Assembly (NCBI RefSeq): GCF_900102215.1
Contig: NZ_FNBG01000021.1
Span: forward strand, 1-64,000
Length of the DNA: 64,000 bases
DNA from: Fontibacillus panacisegetis
GTDB lineage: Bacteria > Bacillota > Bacilli > Paenibacillales > Paenibacillaceae
Direction of reading: 5' to 3'
A model generated the notes under the pieces. It was not told where the DNA came from. It saw nothing but the letters and a program-made list of their open reading frames with translations, and made no database searches. This document shows positions 56,443 to 64,000 of this stretch, in pieces (positions within the stretch are counted from its first letter, which is position 1; each line of letters starts with the position of its first letter). The position numbers and the translations under genes are program-made.

Positions 56443-56859
56443 ATGAAAATATTGGGTCTTGATTACGGGGACAGAAGAATTGGTGTAGCACTAAGTGACG
56501 CCTTCGGTTGGACAGCACAAGGGCTTGAGGTCATTGAACGACGCCGTGAAGGTGAGGAATTTGATCGCATTGCCTATCTGGTTGACCAGAATGCTGTTGA
56601 AGAAGTCGTAGTAGGGCTACCGAAGAACATGAACGGCACCATCGGTCCTCGTGGTGAAATATGTATGGCCTTTGCCGATGCTTTGAAGGATAGACTGCAA
56701 GTGCCTGTCATTCTTTGGGATGAGCGTTTGACTACTGTATCCGCGCATCGAACGCTGATTGAAGCAGATGTCAGTCGAAAGAAGCGCAAAGGGGTCGTTG
56801 ATAAAATGGCCGCAAGCTTGATTTTACAAAATTATTTGGACTCTAAGAGTATAAAGTGA
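56443..56859 (+). CDS. ruvX: RuvX/YqgF Holliday-junction-resolvase-fold protein
   Basis: A 138-aa RNase H-fold protein: [19 protein letters not shown] with the catalytic Asp, [31 protein letters not shown] and a final [13 protein letters not shown]. The family is linked to 16S rRNA 5'-end maturation as well as junction cleavage. TTAGGAG lies 5 nt before the ATG; 8 nt after ireB. Confidence 0.94.
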   Translation: MKILGLDYGDRRIGVALSDAFGWTAQGLEVIERRREGEEFDRIAYLVDQNAVEEVVVGLPKNMNGTIGPRGEICMAFADALKDRLQVPVILWDERLTTVSAHRTLIEADVSRKKRKGVVDKMAASLILQNYLDSKSIK

Positions 56860-56871
56860 GGGTGATCGTAA

Positions 56872-57186
56872 ATGTCTAAAGATCGTATCGGCAATGAAGA
56901 AGAACCGGAAATTATTTATATCCCTGATGATGAGGGTAATGAAGAAGAATTCGAAGTTATTATGAAATTCGAAGTTGACGGTTCCGAGGCAAAGTATATG
57001 ATGGTCGTTCCTTTGGATTCCGAGCTTGAAGATGAAGAGAGCGAAGAAGTATACGCATTCCGTTACGAAGAAGACGGAGATGACCTGAAATTGTACACGA
57101 TCGAGAGCGATGAAGAATGGGAGATCGTGGAGGAAACCTTCAATACCTTGATCGACGAGTTCGATGGGGAGGAAGACAATGACTGA
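56872..57186 (+). CDS. DUF1292 protein, first copy (YrzB-like)
   Basis: A 104-aa strongly acidic protein with EIIYIPDDEGNEEEFEVIMK, YMMVVPLDSELEDEESEEV and DDLKLYTIESDEEWEIVEE. GAGGGTGAT lies 4-10 nt before the ATG. It overlaps the second copy by 8 nt. Function unknown; it follows ruvX as B. subtilis yrzB does. Confidence 0.9.
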   Translation: MSKDRIGNEEEPEIIYIPDDEGNEEEFEVIMKFEVDGSEAKYMMVVPLDSELEDEESEEVYAFRYEEDGDDLKLYTIESDEEWEIVEETFNTLIDEFDGEEDND

Positions 57187-57478
57187 GTTCTCCGCAGATC
57201 AAGTAGTCTGGACTTCCCGGGTAAGTGACCACTTTGGTCCTGTAGTTGAACTTCGGGATGATGCTGGAGCTGTATCGTATTACAGTGTTGAGAAAGAATT
57301 TGATGTTGCGGGTTCTTCTTACGCTGTATTACGTCAGGAGGATGGTTCTTCGGAAGAACCGGAAATTTTTAAAATTGTAACAACTGCGGATGGCACCCTT
57401 GAGCTCATTACAATAGATGACGATGAAGAATGGGAAAATGTATCCGAATTGTACGATGAGTTGACGTTTCCTGAGTAG
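57179..57478 (+). CDS. DUF1292 protein, second copy
   Basis: A 99-aa diverged paralogue of the preceding gene: ELRDDAGAVSYYSVEKEFDV, YAVLRQEDGSSEEPEIFKIV and LITIDDDEEWENVSELYDEL align along its length. ATG 57179 lies 5 nt after GGGGAGGA, inside the end of the first copy, so translation is coupled. The tandem pair probably arose by duplication; the function is unknown. Confidence 0.82.
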   Translation: MTEFSADQVVWTSRVSDHFGPVVELRDDAGAVSYYSVEKEFDVAGSSYAVLRQEDGSSEEPEIFKIVTTADGTLELITIDDDEEWENVSELYDELTFPE

Positions 57479-57535
57479 GCTGAAACGCTGATGGGGAGAC
57501 TATAAATTGTACAGATAATATAGATCGGTCTGAGA

Positions 57536-57558
57536 AGGGCGGGATAACCGCTCTTTTT
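57536..57558 (+). terminator. Terminator after the DUF1292 pair
   Basis: GGGCGG / CCGCTC (one G:T) stem with loop GATAA, then TTTTT. Confidence 0.75.
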
Positions 57559-57579
57559 GGCTGTAAAGGGGTTGACCTA

Positions 57580-58632
57580 TTGAAGAAGGCGATAAAATGG
57601 CTGCTTGTGTTTGTACTAATTGTGATTATAACTGCTGGAGCAGGAGCTGCTTACGTTTATAACGGCATTCAACCTGTAAAGGCATCTGAGGAGCCTGTAA
57701 AAATTACAATTGAACCTGGTACAGGAACCACTCAAATCGCAGCCATACTTAAGGATGAAGGACTTATAAAAAATAATTTTATGTTCGTTAGCTACTTGAA
57801 GTGGAAATCCGAAGGCAGCAAATTTCAGGCAGGGGTATATGAAATGACTCCGGGCATAACTTTTGACGAAATTATTTCCAGGCTTAATAGTGGTGATGTT
57901 GTAAAGGCAGAAATGATTCGTTTTACGATTCCTGAAGGATTTACAGTAACCCAAATGGCTGAGAAGCTTGCTGAGGAAGGATTTGTAGATAAGGACAAGT
58001 TTTTGGCACTAGCAAAAGCGCCTTCTGGAATTGATAGTGAATTACTGAAGGAAATACCTGAAAGTGCTGAGTTTATCTATAGACTGGAAGGGTATTTGTT
58101 CCCTGAAACATATGAACTGAAGAAGGGAAGCAATGAGCAGGATATCGTAAATCGGATGATTGCAGAGACAGCAAATCGATTGAGTGGGATTTCTGATTTT
58201 AATCAAAAGCTGGAGCAAAGCGGGTTGAATTTAAATGAGCTCATGACGGTGGCTTCCCTAGTGGAGCGTGAAGTTGTTGTGGATTCAGAACGCAACGTTG
58301 TAGCTGGAGTTATTTATAATCGTATCGCTAAAAATATGAAGCTCGAAATTGATGCGACCGTGCAGTATTTGTTAGGTAAGCCGAAGGAAAGATTGCTTAA
58401 CTCGGATTTAAGAAGTGTTGACAGTCCGTATAATAGTTATTTATATAATGGACTGCCACCGGGTCCGATTGCTGCACCAAGCTTAAAATCGATTGAGGCT
58501 GCGCTTGAGCCGAAGTCTTCTGATTATTTGTTCTATGTCACGAAGAAGGATGGCAGCGGCGAGCATTTGTTTGCTCATACGTATGCGGAACATTTACAGA
58601 ACATCAAGAAAAGCAAGGCTACGGCCAAATAA
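57580..58632 (+). CDS. mltG: Endolytic murein transglycosylase MltG
   Basis: A 350-aa membrane-anchored enzyme that cuts nascent glycan strands and sets their length. One N-terminal helix (about 5-25), a LysM-like region (about 40-110), then the YceG catalytic domain. LVEREVVVDSERNVVAGVIYNR carries the catalytic glutamate; VQYLLGKP and SPYNSYLYNGLPPGPIAAP follow. TTG start with AAAGGGG 9 nt upstream gives MKKAIKWLL. Confidence 0.95.
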   Translation: MKKAIKWLLVFVLIVIITAGAGAAYVYNGIQPVKASEEPVKITIEPGTGTTQIAAILKDEGLIKNNFMFVSYLKWKSEGSKFQAGVYEMTPGITFDEIISRLNSGDVVKAEMIRFTIPEGFTVTQMAEKLAEEGFVDKDKFLALAKAPSGIDSELLKEIPESAEFIYRLEGYLFPETYELKKGSNEQDIVNRMIAETANRLSGISDFNQKLEQSGLNLNELMTVASLVEREVVVDSERNVVAGVIYNRIAKNMKLEIDATVQYLLGKPKERLLNSDLRSVDSPYNSYLYNGLPPGPIAAPSLKSIEAALEPKSSDYLFYVTKKDGSGEHLFAHTYAEHLQNIKKSKATAK

Positions 58633-58647
58633 CTGAGGTGTATATAA

Positions 58648-59583
58648 ATGGGTAACAAACCGGAACTTCTCGTTCCTGCAGGTTCCTTAGTGGAATTACA
58701 GTCTTATATTGAAGCCGGTGCTACTGCTATTCTAGTCGGTGATTCTAAATTCGGAATGCGGTTGCCTGGAGATTTGAATCCAAGTGACATAACAGAAGCG
58801 GTGAAATATGCTCACGTCCATGGAGTGAAAATATATGTTTGTATCAGCAATTTGATGACTAACGATTTACTCAAGGATCTGCCAACCTATATTCAGGAAA
58901 TTGGGGTTGCAGGAGTAGATGCTATACAATTTGGCGATCCTGCTGTGCTTCAAACCGTGAAGGAGCTTGCACCACAAATTGCTCTTCATTGGAATGCTGA
59001 AATGACTTCAACTAATTATTCAACGGCTAATTATTGGGGTCGCAGGGGAGCTTCACGCGTTGTATTGGCGCGAGAGCTCAATATGGATGAAATTACGGGC
59101 ATGTATCCCGAATTACAACTGGAATCTGAGGTTCAGGTACATGGGATGACGAATATTTATCATTCCAAGCGGTCGCTGGTTCGCAGTTATATGACGCATC
59201 AGGGTCGTCCGGTATCAGAAGGTGAAGAGCTTGGCAAGGAGCGAGGACTCTTTCTAATTGAAGCGGAGCGTCCTGATGAGAAATTCCCGATATACGAGGA
59301 TGCAAGTGGAACACATATTATGAGTTCGGATGATATTTGTATACTGGAGGATCTTCATATTCTAATGGCTTCCGGCGTAAGCAGTTTTAAAATAGAGTCA
59401 CTACTAAAACCAGTAAACTATAATGTAGCGGTGATACAAACTTATCGTAAGGCTATAGATAAATATTTCGAGGACCCGGACAATTATGAATTCGATGATA
59501 CATGGATGGAGGAAATCCGCAAAGTTCAGGATCCCGAGAGAGAGCTGTCCTTCGGATTTTTCTACAAAGAGCAAGTGTATTAA
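58648..59583 (+). CDS. trhP1: Peptidase U32-family tRNA hydroxylation protein TrhP1 (YrrN-like)
   Basis: A 311-aa protein: KPELLVPAGSLVELQSYIEA, GDSKFGMRLPGDL, QVHGMTNIYHSKRSLV, ASGVSSFKIESLLKP. In B. subtilis the YrrN/YrrO pair hydroxylates U34 of tRNAs, using prephenate. This copy lacks the cysteine cluster of the larger partner, so it is probably the non-catalytic or helper subunit. It lies 15 nt after mltG and 29 nt before trhP2. Confidence 0.9.
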   Translation: MGNKPELLVPAGSLVELQSYIEAGATAILVGDSKFGMRLPGDLNPSDITEAVKYAHVHGVKIYVCISNLMTNDLLKDLPTYIQEIGVAGVDAIQFGDPAVLQTVKELAPQIALHWNAEMTSTNYSTANYWGRRGASRVVLARELNMDEITGMYPELQLESEVQVHGMTNIYHSKRSLVRSYMTHQGRPVSEGEELGKERGLFLIEAERPDEKFPIYEDASGTHIMSSDDICILEDLHILMASGVSSFKIESLLKPVNYNVAVIQTYRKAIDKYFEDPDNYEFDDTWMEEIRKVQDPERELSFGFFYKEQVY

Positions 59584-59612
59584 TATCAAATACAATGAAG
59601 AGGTGAACGAAG

Positions 59613-60947
59613 ATGCAAACAGCGGAGAGACACATCCCGAAGTACAGCGGGAAGCGGTATCGCTTGGATAAGCCCGAATTGCTTGCGCCGGCGGGCAACC
59701 TCGAAAAATTAAAATTCGCTATTCATTACGGTGCTGATGCTGTATACATCGGGGGACAACATTATGGCCTTCGTTCCAATGCAGATAATTTCAGTTTTGA
59801 GGAAATGCGCGAAGGTGTTGAATTTGCTAAAAAATATGGAGCAAAGGTGTTTGTAGCGACAAATATTTATGCTCATAACGAGGACTTGGCAGGTATTGAG
59901 GAATATTTGCGAAACCTGTATGAGGCAGGAGTTACAGCCATTATCGTAGCTGACCCTGTAATTATTGATACAGCTAAACGTGTTGTTCCTAATCTGGAGG
60001 TTCATCTAAGTACTCAACAGTCTACGATCAATTGGCAAGCGGTGAAATTTTGGAAAGAAGAAGGTTTGCCTCGGGTCGTGCTCGGAAGAGAGACAAGTCT
60101 GGAAGAAATTGAAGAAATTAAAAATCATGTAGATATTGAAATTGAAACTTTTATCCACGGTGCTATGTGTTCTTCATTCTCTGGACGTTGTGTTCTGTCT
60201 AACCATTTTACTGATCGAGACTCCAACCGTGGTGGCTGCTGCCAGTCCTGCCGCTGGAAGTATGATTTGTTTGAGGATGGTCGTCCAGAAGAAGTGTGGA
60301 CATCTGAAGAAGATATGCAGGACGGTCAGGCAGGACGCAAGCTGCAACTAGGAGTTACACAGTTGCCTCTATTTGAAGAGCAGGATAACGCTTTTACAAT
60401 GGGCTCTAAAGATATGTGCATGCTGCAAAACATCCCTGATTTGATTGATGTTGGTGTTGATAGCTTTAAAATTGAGGGACGGATGAAGTCGATTCACTAT
60501 GTAGCAACAGTAGTTAATGTATATCGTCAAGCGATCGATGCTTATATGGCTGATCCGGAAAATTATGTATTTAAGCAGGAATGGCTGGATGAAATAAATA
60601 AAGCTGCTAACCGTCCACTCAATACAGGTTTCTTCTACGATACTCCAGATCACGAAGATCATATTTATGAGCCTGAAGAAAAAGCGGCTCCTTATGATTT
60701 TGCAGGTCTAGTTATGGAGTATGATGAAAAGATGGGTATCGCTGTCATTCAGCAGCGCAATCATTTCAAACCTGGCCAGGAAATCGAGTTTTTTGGACCA
60801 AACGGAACCTTTTTCAAGCAAAAGGTCGGAACGATCTGGGATGAAAAAGGAAATGAACTGGATGCAGCACGCCACCCACTTCAACGGATTAAGATGAAGG
60901 TGGATCAACCTGTTTCATACTTTGACATGATGAGAAAGAAAAAATAG
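59613..60947 (+). CDS. trhP2: Peptidase U32-family tRNA hydroxylase TrhP2 (YrrO-like)
   Basis: A 444-aa protein with KPELLAPAGNLEKLKFAIHY, STQQSTINWQAVKFW, and the U32 signature ETFIHGAMCSSFSGRCVLSN. Cysteines at CSSFSGRC and GGCCQSC are the likely Fe-S ligands. The C-terminal beta domain (about 360-444) ends with DQPVSYFDMMRKKK. It works with TrhP1 in 5-hydroxyuridine formation at tRNA position 34. GAGGTG lies 10 nt before the ATG. Confidence 0.93.
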   Translation: MQTAERHIPKYSGKRYRLDKPELLAPAGNLEKLKFAIHYGADAVYIGGQHYGLRSNADNFSFEEMREGVEFAKKYGAKVFVATNIYAHNEDLAGIEEYLRNLYEAGVTAIIVADPVIIDTAKRVVPNLEVHLSTQQSTINWQAVKFWKEEGLPRVVLGRETSLEEIEEIKNHVDIEIETFIHGAMCSSFSGRCVLSNHFTDRDSNRGGCCQSCRWKYDLFEDGRPEEVWTSEEDMQDGQAGRKLQLGVTQLPLFEEQDNAFTMGSKDMCMLQNIPDLIDVGVDSFKIEGRMKSIHYVATVVNVYRQAIDAYMADPENYVFKQEWLDEINKAANRPLNTGFFYDTPDHEDHIYEPEEKAAPYDFAGLVMEYDEKMGIAVIQQRNHFKPGQEIEFFGPNGTFFKQKVGTIWDEKGNELDAARHPLQRIKMKVDQPVSYFDMMRKKK

Positions 60948-60957
60948 CTATTAATTA

Positions 60958-60990
60958 GAGCTTTGGTCTAAGGACTAAAGTTCTTTTTTT
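60958..60990 (+). terminator. Terminator after trhP2
   Basis: AGAGCTTTGGTC pairs with GGACTAAAGTTCT with small irregularities, loop TAA, then TTTTTTT. Confidence 0.75.
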
Positions 60991-61144
60991 TATTTAAATC
61001 GGAATATTTAATTAAAAATTTGGGTCTATAAGCCGATATAAATAATGAAATGTCATTTTGATCAAATAGGGGAGAATTGTATTTTTATGCATGGGTTCAA
61101 CCCTATTTTTAGCAGGTAATTATTATGAGCGGTGGGTGATTGAC

Positions 61145-63313
61145 ATGAATCTGCTTCCAAAGAAGAAATTGGCAGAAGACAAGGACAAACAAGAGAAGAA
61201 GAGCAAGGGTACGAAGCTAAAGGATGTAAAAGCTCTTGGTAAAGGTTGGAGTAGCTATATTGAAAGGGCTCAGGGGATGCTGCCTAAGCAAATCAATCCG
61301 GCAAAATCTGTAGGGATTCGTCTGTTTCTCATTTTTTTCATAGCTATTATGTTTTTTGTATTGGCTATAGGGATTTTATCTTATCAAATGGCTAAAAGCA
61401 CGATACAAGAAAATGCTGAACTTGCAAACCTGCAGACAATTGCTCAAACTTCACAGAAGCTAGACATCATTTTTCAGAAATATGAAGAGAACCTGCAGCA
61501 AATGTTTTTAGATGAAGAGATGCAGAAAGCAATTCTGGAAGCATCATTGTCAACTAATGGGGATTATGAACGCTTTACATCTACAAACAAAATAAAAGAA
61601 CGGCTTAGTGCGATGACGTATTCTACTAAAGGTATACTCGGAGTATACCTGATATCGCCAGACAATCTTGTCGATGATGTTACTAGTGGTTCTATAAATT
61701 CGGCTTTTTTGGACACTGTTCGTGACCAGCCATGGTTCACTGAAATGGCAAAGGCTTCAAAAGTGATGTGGCTTAATGTTCCAAATGAAAAAAATTCAGG
61801 GTCAAATGTATTCAGATTGGTTAGATCAGTGCAAAGCGTAAACAGCATGAAGCGTTTTATTGTAGTAGCAGATATTAATCTGGATATATTGAATGGTTAC
61901 CTTAAGGAGGTAAACCTTGGTACGAACTCTACAGTACAAATGCTTGGGCCTGACAATATAGTTGTTGGATCAGCGATTTTAGAAGATATCGGCAAAGTGA
62001 CTGAATATGATTTGAGTAAAGCCGGTAATGAGAAAGTAGGTAATATTAACACCACGGATATTAATGGGAACTCGGTTCTGGCAGTCTACAATAAACAGAT
62101 CACTACAGACTGGAAGCTGCTAGGCACAGTAGCGACTGAGGAATTGATTAAAGATGCTAAAGGCATCCTGTTAGCTACATACATAGCAGCAGCAGTAGTT
62201 GCTGTAGCTGCAATAATTATTGCAATGTGGATGGTAAGAATGATCGCACATCCGTTATCTAAGCTTCAAAACCTGATGGAAGAGGGCTCCAAAGGGAATT
62301 TGAATGTACGTATGGAGACGAAAGCGAAGGATGAAATCGGTCAATTGACGGCAAGCTTCAACGTGATGATGGAGCAAATTACGACTCTTGTAAAACAAAC
62401 GAACTTTTCGGCGCAAGAAGTGTTAGATACAGCCACTGAGCTTACTCAAGCATCTAACAAAACCGCCATTTCTGCGAGAGAAATAGCAATTGCAACCGAA
62501 GAAATCGCTAATGGTGCAACAAGTCTTGCGAATGAAGCGGAACGCGGCAATGAGCTGACAGAAAATATTTCGCGGAAAATGGAGCAGGTTGTAAACACCA
62601 ATAAAGAGATGGAGCTATCTGCTCGCCAGGTGGAAGAGTCCAGCCAGCAAGGAACTGAATACTTGAAGGGCCTTCTGAAGAAAACAAATATTACAGTAGA
62701 TATGATTAATTCGTTAACTGCAAAAGTTGACTCACTTAAATCAAGCACAGGCTCAGTACTTAAAGTGCTTGATGTTATGCAAAATATTACACAGCAGACT
62801 AATATTTTGTCATTGAATGCTACAATTGAAGCGGCACGTGCCGGGGCTGCGGGACGAGGCTTTATGGTAGTTGCTGATGAAATTCGCCAACTGGCAGATC
62901 AATCCAAACAATCTATTACAATGGTAGGACAAATCACCGATAACATTCAGCAGGAAATGAATGAGACGGTGCAAGCGTTGTCCGAGGCAAGTCCGATGTT
63001 CCAGGAGCAAATCAGCTCTGTGAAGGAGACCAATCAAATTTTCGTATCGGTTCGTGATCAGATGGCAGGTTTTGTTCAACATTTAGATGTTGTTACAGCT
63101 TCTATTGATGAATTGAACCAATCTCAAAACGTGTTATCTGAAGCAATGAGCAACGTGAGTGCAGTTGCCGAACAATCTTCAGCTACTTCCGAAGAAGTTG
63201 CATCCTTAAGTAGCGAGCAACAAACCGTTGGCCAGCATTTGGTTGAGCTCTCGGACAAATTGGAGAATGTATCCGCTGGATTGAAAGAATCGTTATCCAA
63301 GTTTACCGTATAA
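61145..63313 (+). CDS. Methyl-accepting chemotaxis protein
   Basis: A 722-aa receptor. A Lys-rich cytoplasmic start of about 50 residues, TM1 (about 57-80, IRLFLIFFIAIMFFVLAIG), an extracellular dCache-like sensor of about 255 aa, TM2 (about 338-360), HAMP (MIAHPLSKLQNLMEEGSKGN) and a long coiled coil. The tip is EAARAGAAGRGFMVVADEI. ATG 61145 is chosen; an upstream ATG would add residues with no ribosome site. It is not part of the conserved order and stands between trhP2 and the pbp gene. Ligand unknown. Confidence 0.92.
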   Translation: MNLLPKKKLAEDKDKQEKKSKGTKLKDVKALGKGWSSYIERAQGMLPKQINPAKSVGIRLFLIFFIAIMFFVLAIGILSYQMAKSTIQENAELANLQTIAQTSQKLDIIFQKYEENLQQMFLDEEMQKAILEASLSTNGDYERFTSTNKIKERLSAMTYSTKGILGVYLISPDNLVDDVTSGSINSAFLDTVRDQPWFTEMAKASKVMWLNVPNEKNSGSNVFRLVRSVQSVNSMKRFIVVADINLDILNGYLKEVNLGTNSTVQMLGPDNIVVGSAILEDIGKVTEYDLSKAGNEKVGNINTTDINGNSVLAVYNKQITTDWKLLGTVATEELIKDAKGILLATYIAAAVVAVAAIIIAMWMVRMIAHPLSKLQNLMEEGSKGNLNVRMETKAKDEIGQLTASFNVMMEQITTLVKQTNFSAQEVLDTATELTQASNKTAISAREIAIATEEIANGATSLANEAERGNELTENISRKMEQVVNTNKEMELSARQVEESSQQGTEYLKGLLKKTNITVDMINSLTAKVDSLKSSTGSVLKVLDVMQNITQQTNILSLNATIEAARAGAAGRGFMVVADEIRQLADQSKQSITMVGQITDNIQQEMNETVQALSEASPMFQEQISSVKETNQIFVSVRDQMAGFVQHLDVVTASIDELNQSQNVLSEAMSNVSAVAEQSSATSEEVASLSSEQQTVGQHLVELSDKLENVSAGLKESLSKFTV

Positions 63314-63341
63314 TTAACGAAATGAACGTGTCAAAGATGAT

Positions 63342-63383
63342 GCTGTCCTATGATCGATAATGATCACAGGACAGCGTTTTTAA
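63342..63383 (+). terminator. Terminator after the chemoreceptor gene
   Basis: GCTGTCCTATGATC / GATCACAGGACAGC, a 14-bp stem with one mismatch, loop GATAAT, then TTTTT. Confidence 0.92.
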
Positions 63384-63486
63384 TTTTGTAATAAAGGAAT
63401 TGCAGATCAGAATAGCGAAAGGCCGGCTATATGGTGTGAATAATCTTTTCCCAGGAAATAATGGTATTAGATTAGGAGGCGGCAGG

Positions 63487-64000
63487 ATGGCATTAATAAG
63501 AAAAAAGCGCATATTCTATATTCTGATCATATTTACTTTGATATTCGCGATATACGCAAGCCGTATTGGCTGGATTCAGTATAAGGCAGCTTTTAAAGCG
63601 GTTACAGCTAGCGGTCAGACTATAAACGAACTGGCAGTCAGGCAAAGGGAAGAAGGTATAGAGCTTGATTCAGGAAGAGGGCAATTTAGTGATCGTAACG
63701 GGGTTTTGATGACGGGTATTACTAGATGGGAGCCTGTGTTGTTTCCTGTTGCTAAATTACCGAATGAGAAAACATTGGATACTTTGGCAAGTATGCTAGG
63801 AACAAGCAGGGATAAGCTCCAATCGACCTGGAGCACACTAAGGGTTCCATATGTGTGGCCCTATAAAGAAGCATTAACGAAGAATGTAAATGGTAAAGAG
63901 GAAAGAAGCAGCTCAACACAAGGTTTTGAGTTGATGCCCTATGTGTATCGCTATCCTGAAGAGGAGAGTGGACGACAATGGTTAGGGTTTACATCCCAGC
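63487..64000 (+). CDS. Penicillin-binding protein, class B, N-terminal part (runs off window)
   Basis: The frame is open from ATG 63487 (AGGAGGC 6 nt upstream) to the window end, 171 codons. A basic start and one membrane helix (about residues 9-27, FYILIIFTLIFAIYASRIG) are followed by the dimerisation domain with GRGQFSDRNGVLMTG, the typical RGxIxDRNG of class B enzymes. The transpeptidase motifs would lie beyond the edge. B. subtilis pbpI (yrrR) follows yrrO a few genes later, so this is probably its counterpart. Confidence 0.85.
   Translation, partial: MALIRKKRIFYILIIFTLIFAIYASRIGWIQYKAAFKAVTASGQTINELAVRQREEGIELDSGRGQFSDRNGVLMTGITRWEPVLFPVAKLPNEKTLDTLASMLGTSRDKLQSTWSTLRVPYVWPYKEALTKNVNGKEERSSSTQGFELMPYVYRYPEEESGRQWLGFTSQ

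Overview
The window is a chromosomal segment of a low-GC, endospore-forming Firmicute. The gene order closely follows the bofC-ruv-queA-tgt ... secDF-recJ-apt-relA ... hisS-aspS ... alaS-mltG-pbpI stretch of Bacillus subtilis. Separate secD and secF genes, a SpoIID/LytB gene with SPOR repeats between ruvB and queA, a stalk-domain exported protein and tandem DUF1292 genes point to Paenibacillaceae, probably Paenibacillus. The genus is an inference; spore-forming Bacillales is firm from bofC, spoVB and synteny.

Layout: 1-1503 is the end of an rRNA operon (23S 3' end, 5S) followed by ten tRNAs. 1.6-9.35 kb holds bofC, ruvCAB, a SpoIID-like gene, queA, tgt and yajC. 9.4-13.7 kb is an accessory block: a 0.4-kb element with transposon-like inverted ends that contains an array of CTGCA/TGCAG palindromes, a YvrJ-like gene running into a nonsense-broken HTH gene, an exported stalk-domain protein, a solo IS200-type tnpA flanked by 66-bp direct repeats with hairpins, a frameshifted gene remnant and a PAP2-family gene. 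13.8-28.3 kb returns to the syntenic backbone: yrzE-like, DUF421, spoVB, comN, secD, secF, a CDF-like transporter, recJ, apt, then uraA and DUF4870 on the minus strand, then relA and dtd. 28.4-29.1 kb holds two unknown genes.

hisS-aspS (29.7-32.8 kb) has a T-box leader whose specifier and anti-acceptor bases read tRNA-Asp. Between aspS and its usual neighbour tcdA sits a 9-kb maltodextrin cluster (LacI regulator, binding protein, two permeases, GH13, GH31) with four copies of an 18-bp operator and no ATPase gene. 42.1-55.7 kb carries tcdA, helD, a small HTH gene, rarA, an inverted mnmA, cymR, iscS, a YrrD-like PRC-barrel gene, a small zinc-ribbon gene, an AI-2E family transporter and alaS with an Ala T-box. 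Behind alaS (55.76-55.93 kb) is a second palindrome array with the same spacing as the first. 56.2-64 kb has ireB, ruvX, two DUF1292 genes, mltG, trhP1, trhP2, a chemoreceptor and the start of a penicillin-binding protein gene cut by the window edge.

Functional groups: Holliday-junction processing (ruvCAB, ruvX, rarA, recJ), tRNA modification and charging (queA, tgt, tcdA, mnmA with iscS, trhP1/2, dtd, hisS, aspS, alaS), Sec export (yajC, secD, secF), nucleobase salvage (apt, uraA), stringent response (relA), sporulation and wall (bofC, SpoIID-like, spoVB, mltG, pbp), and alpha-glucan use. I found no CRISPR array, no prophage and no complete new multi-gene defence system. The least explained material is in 9.4-12.9 kb and 55.7-56.0 kb.
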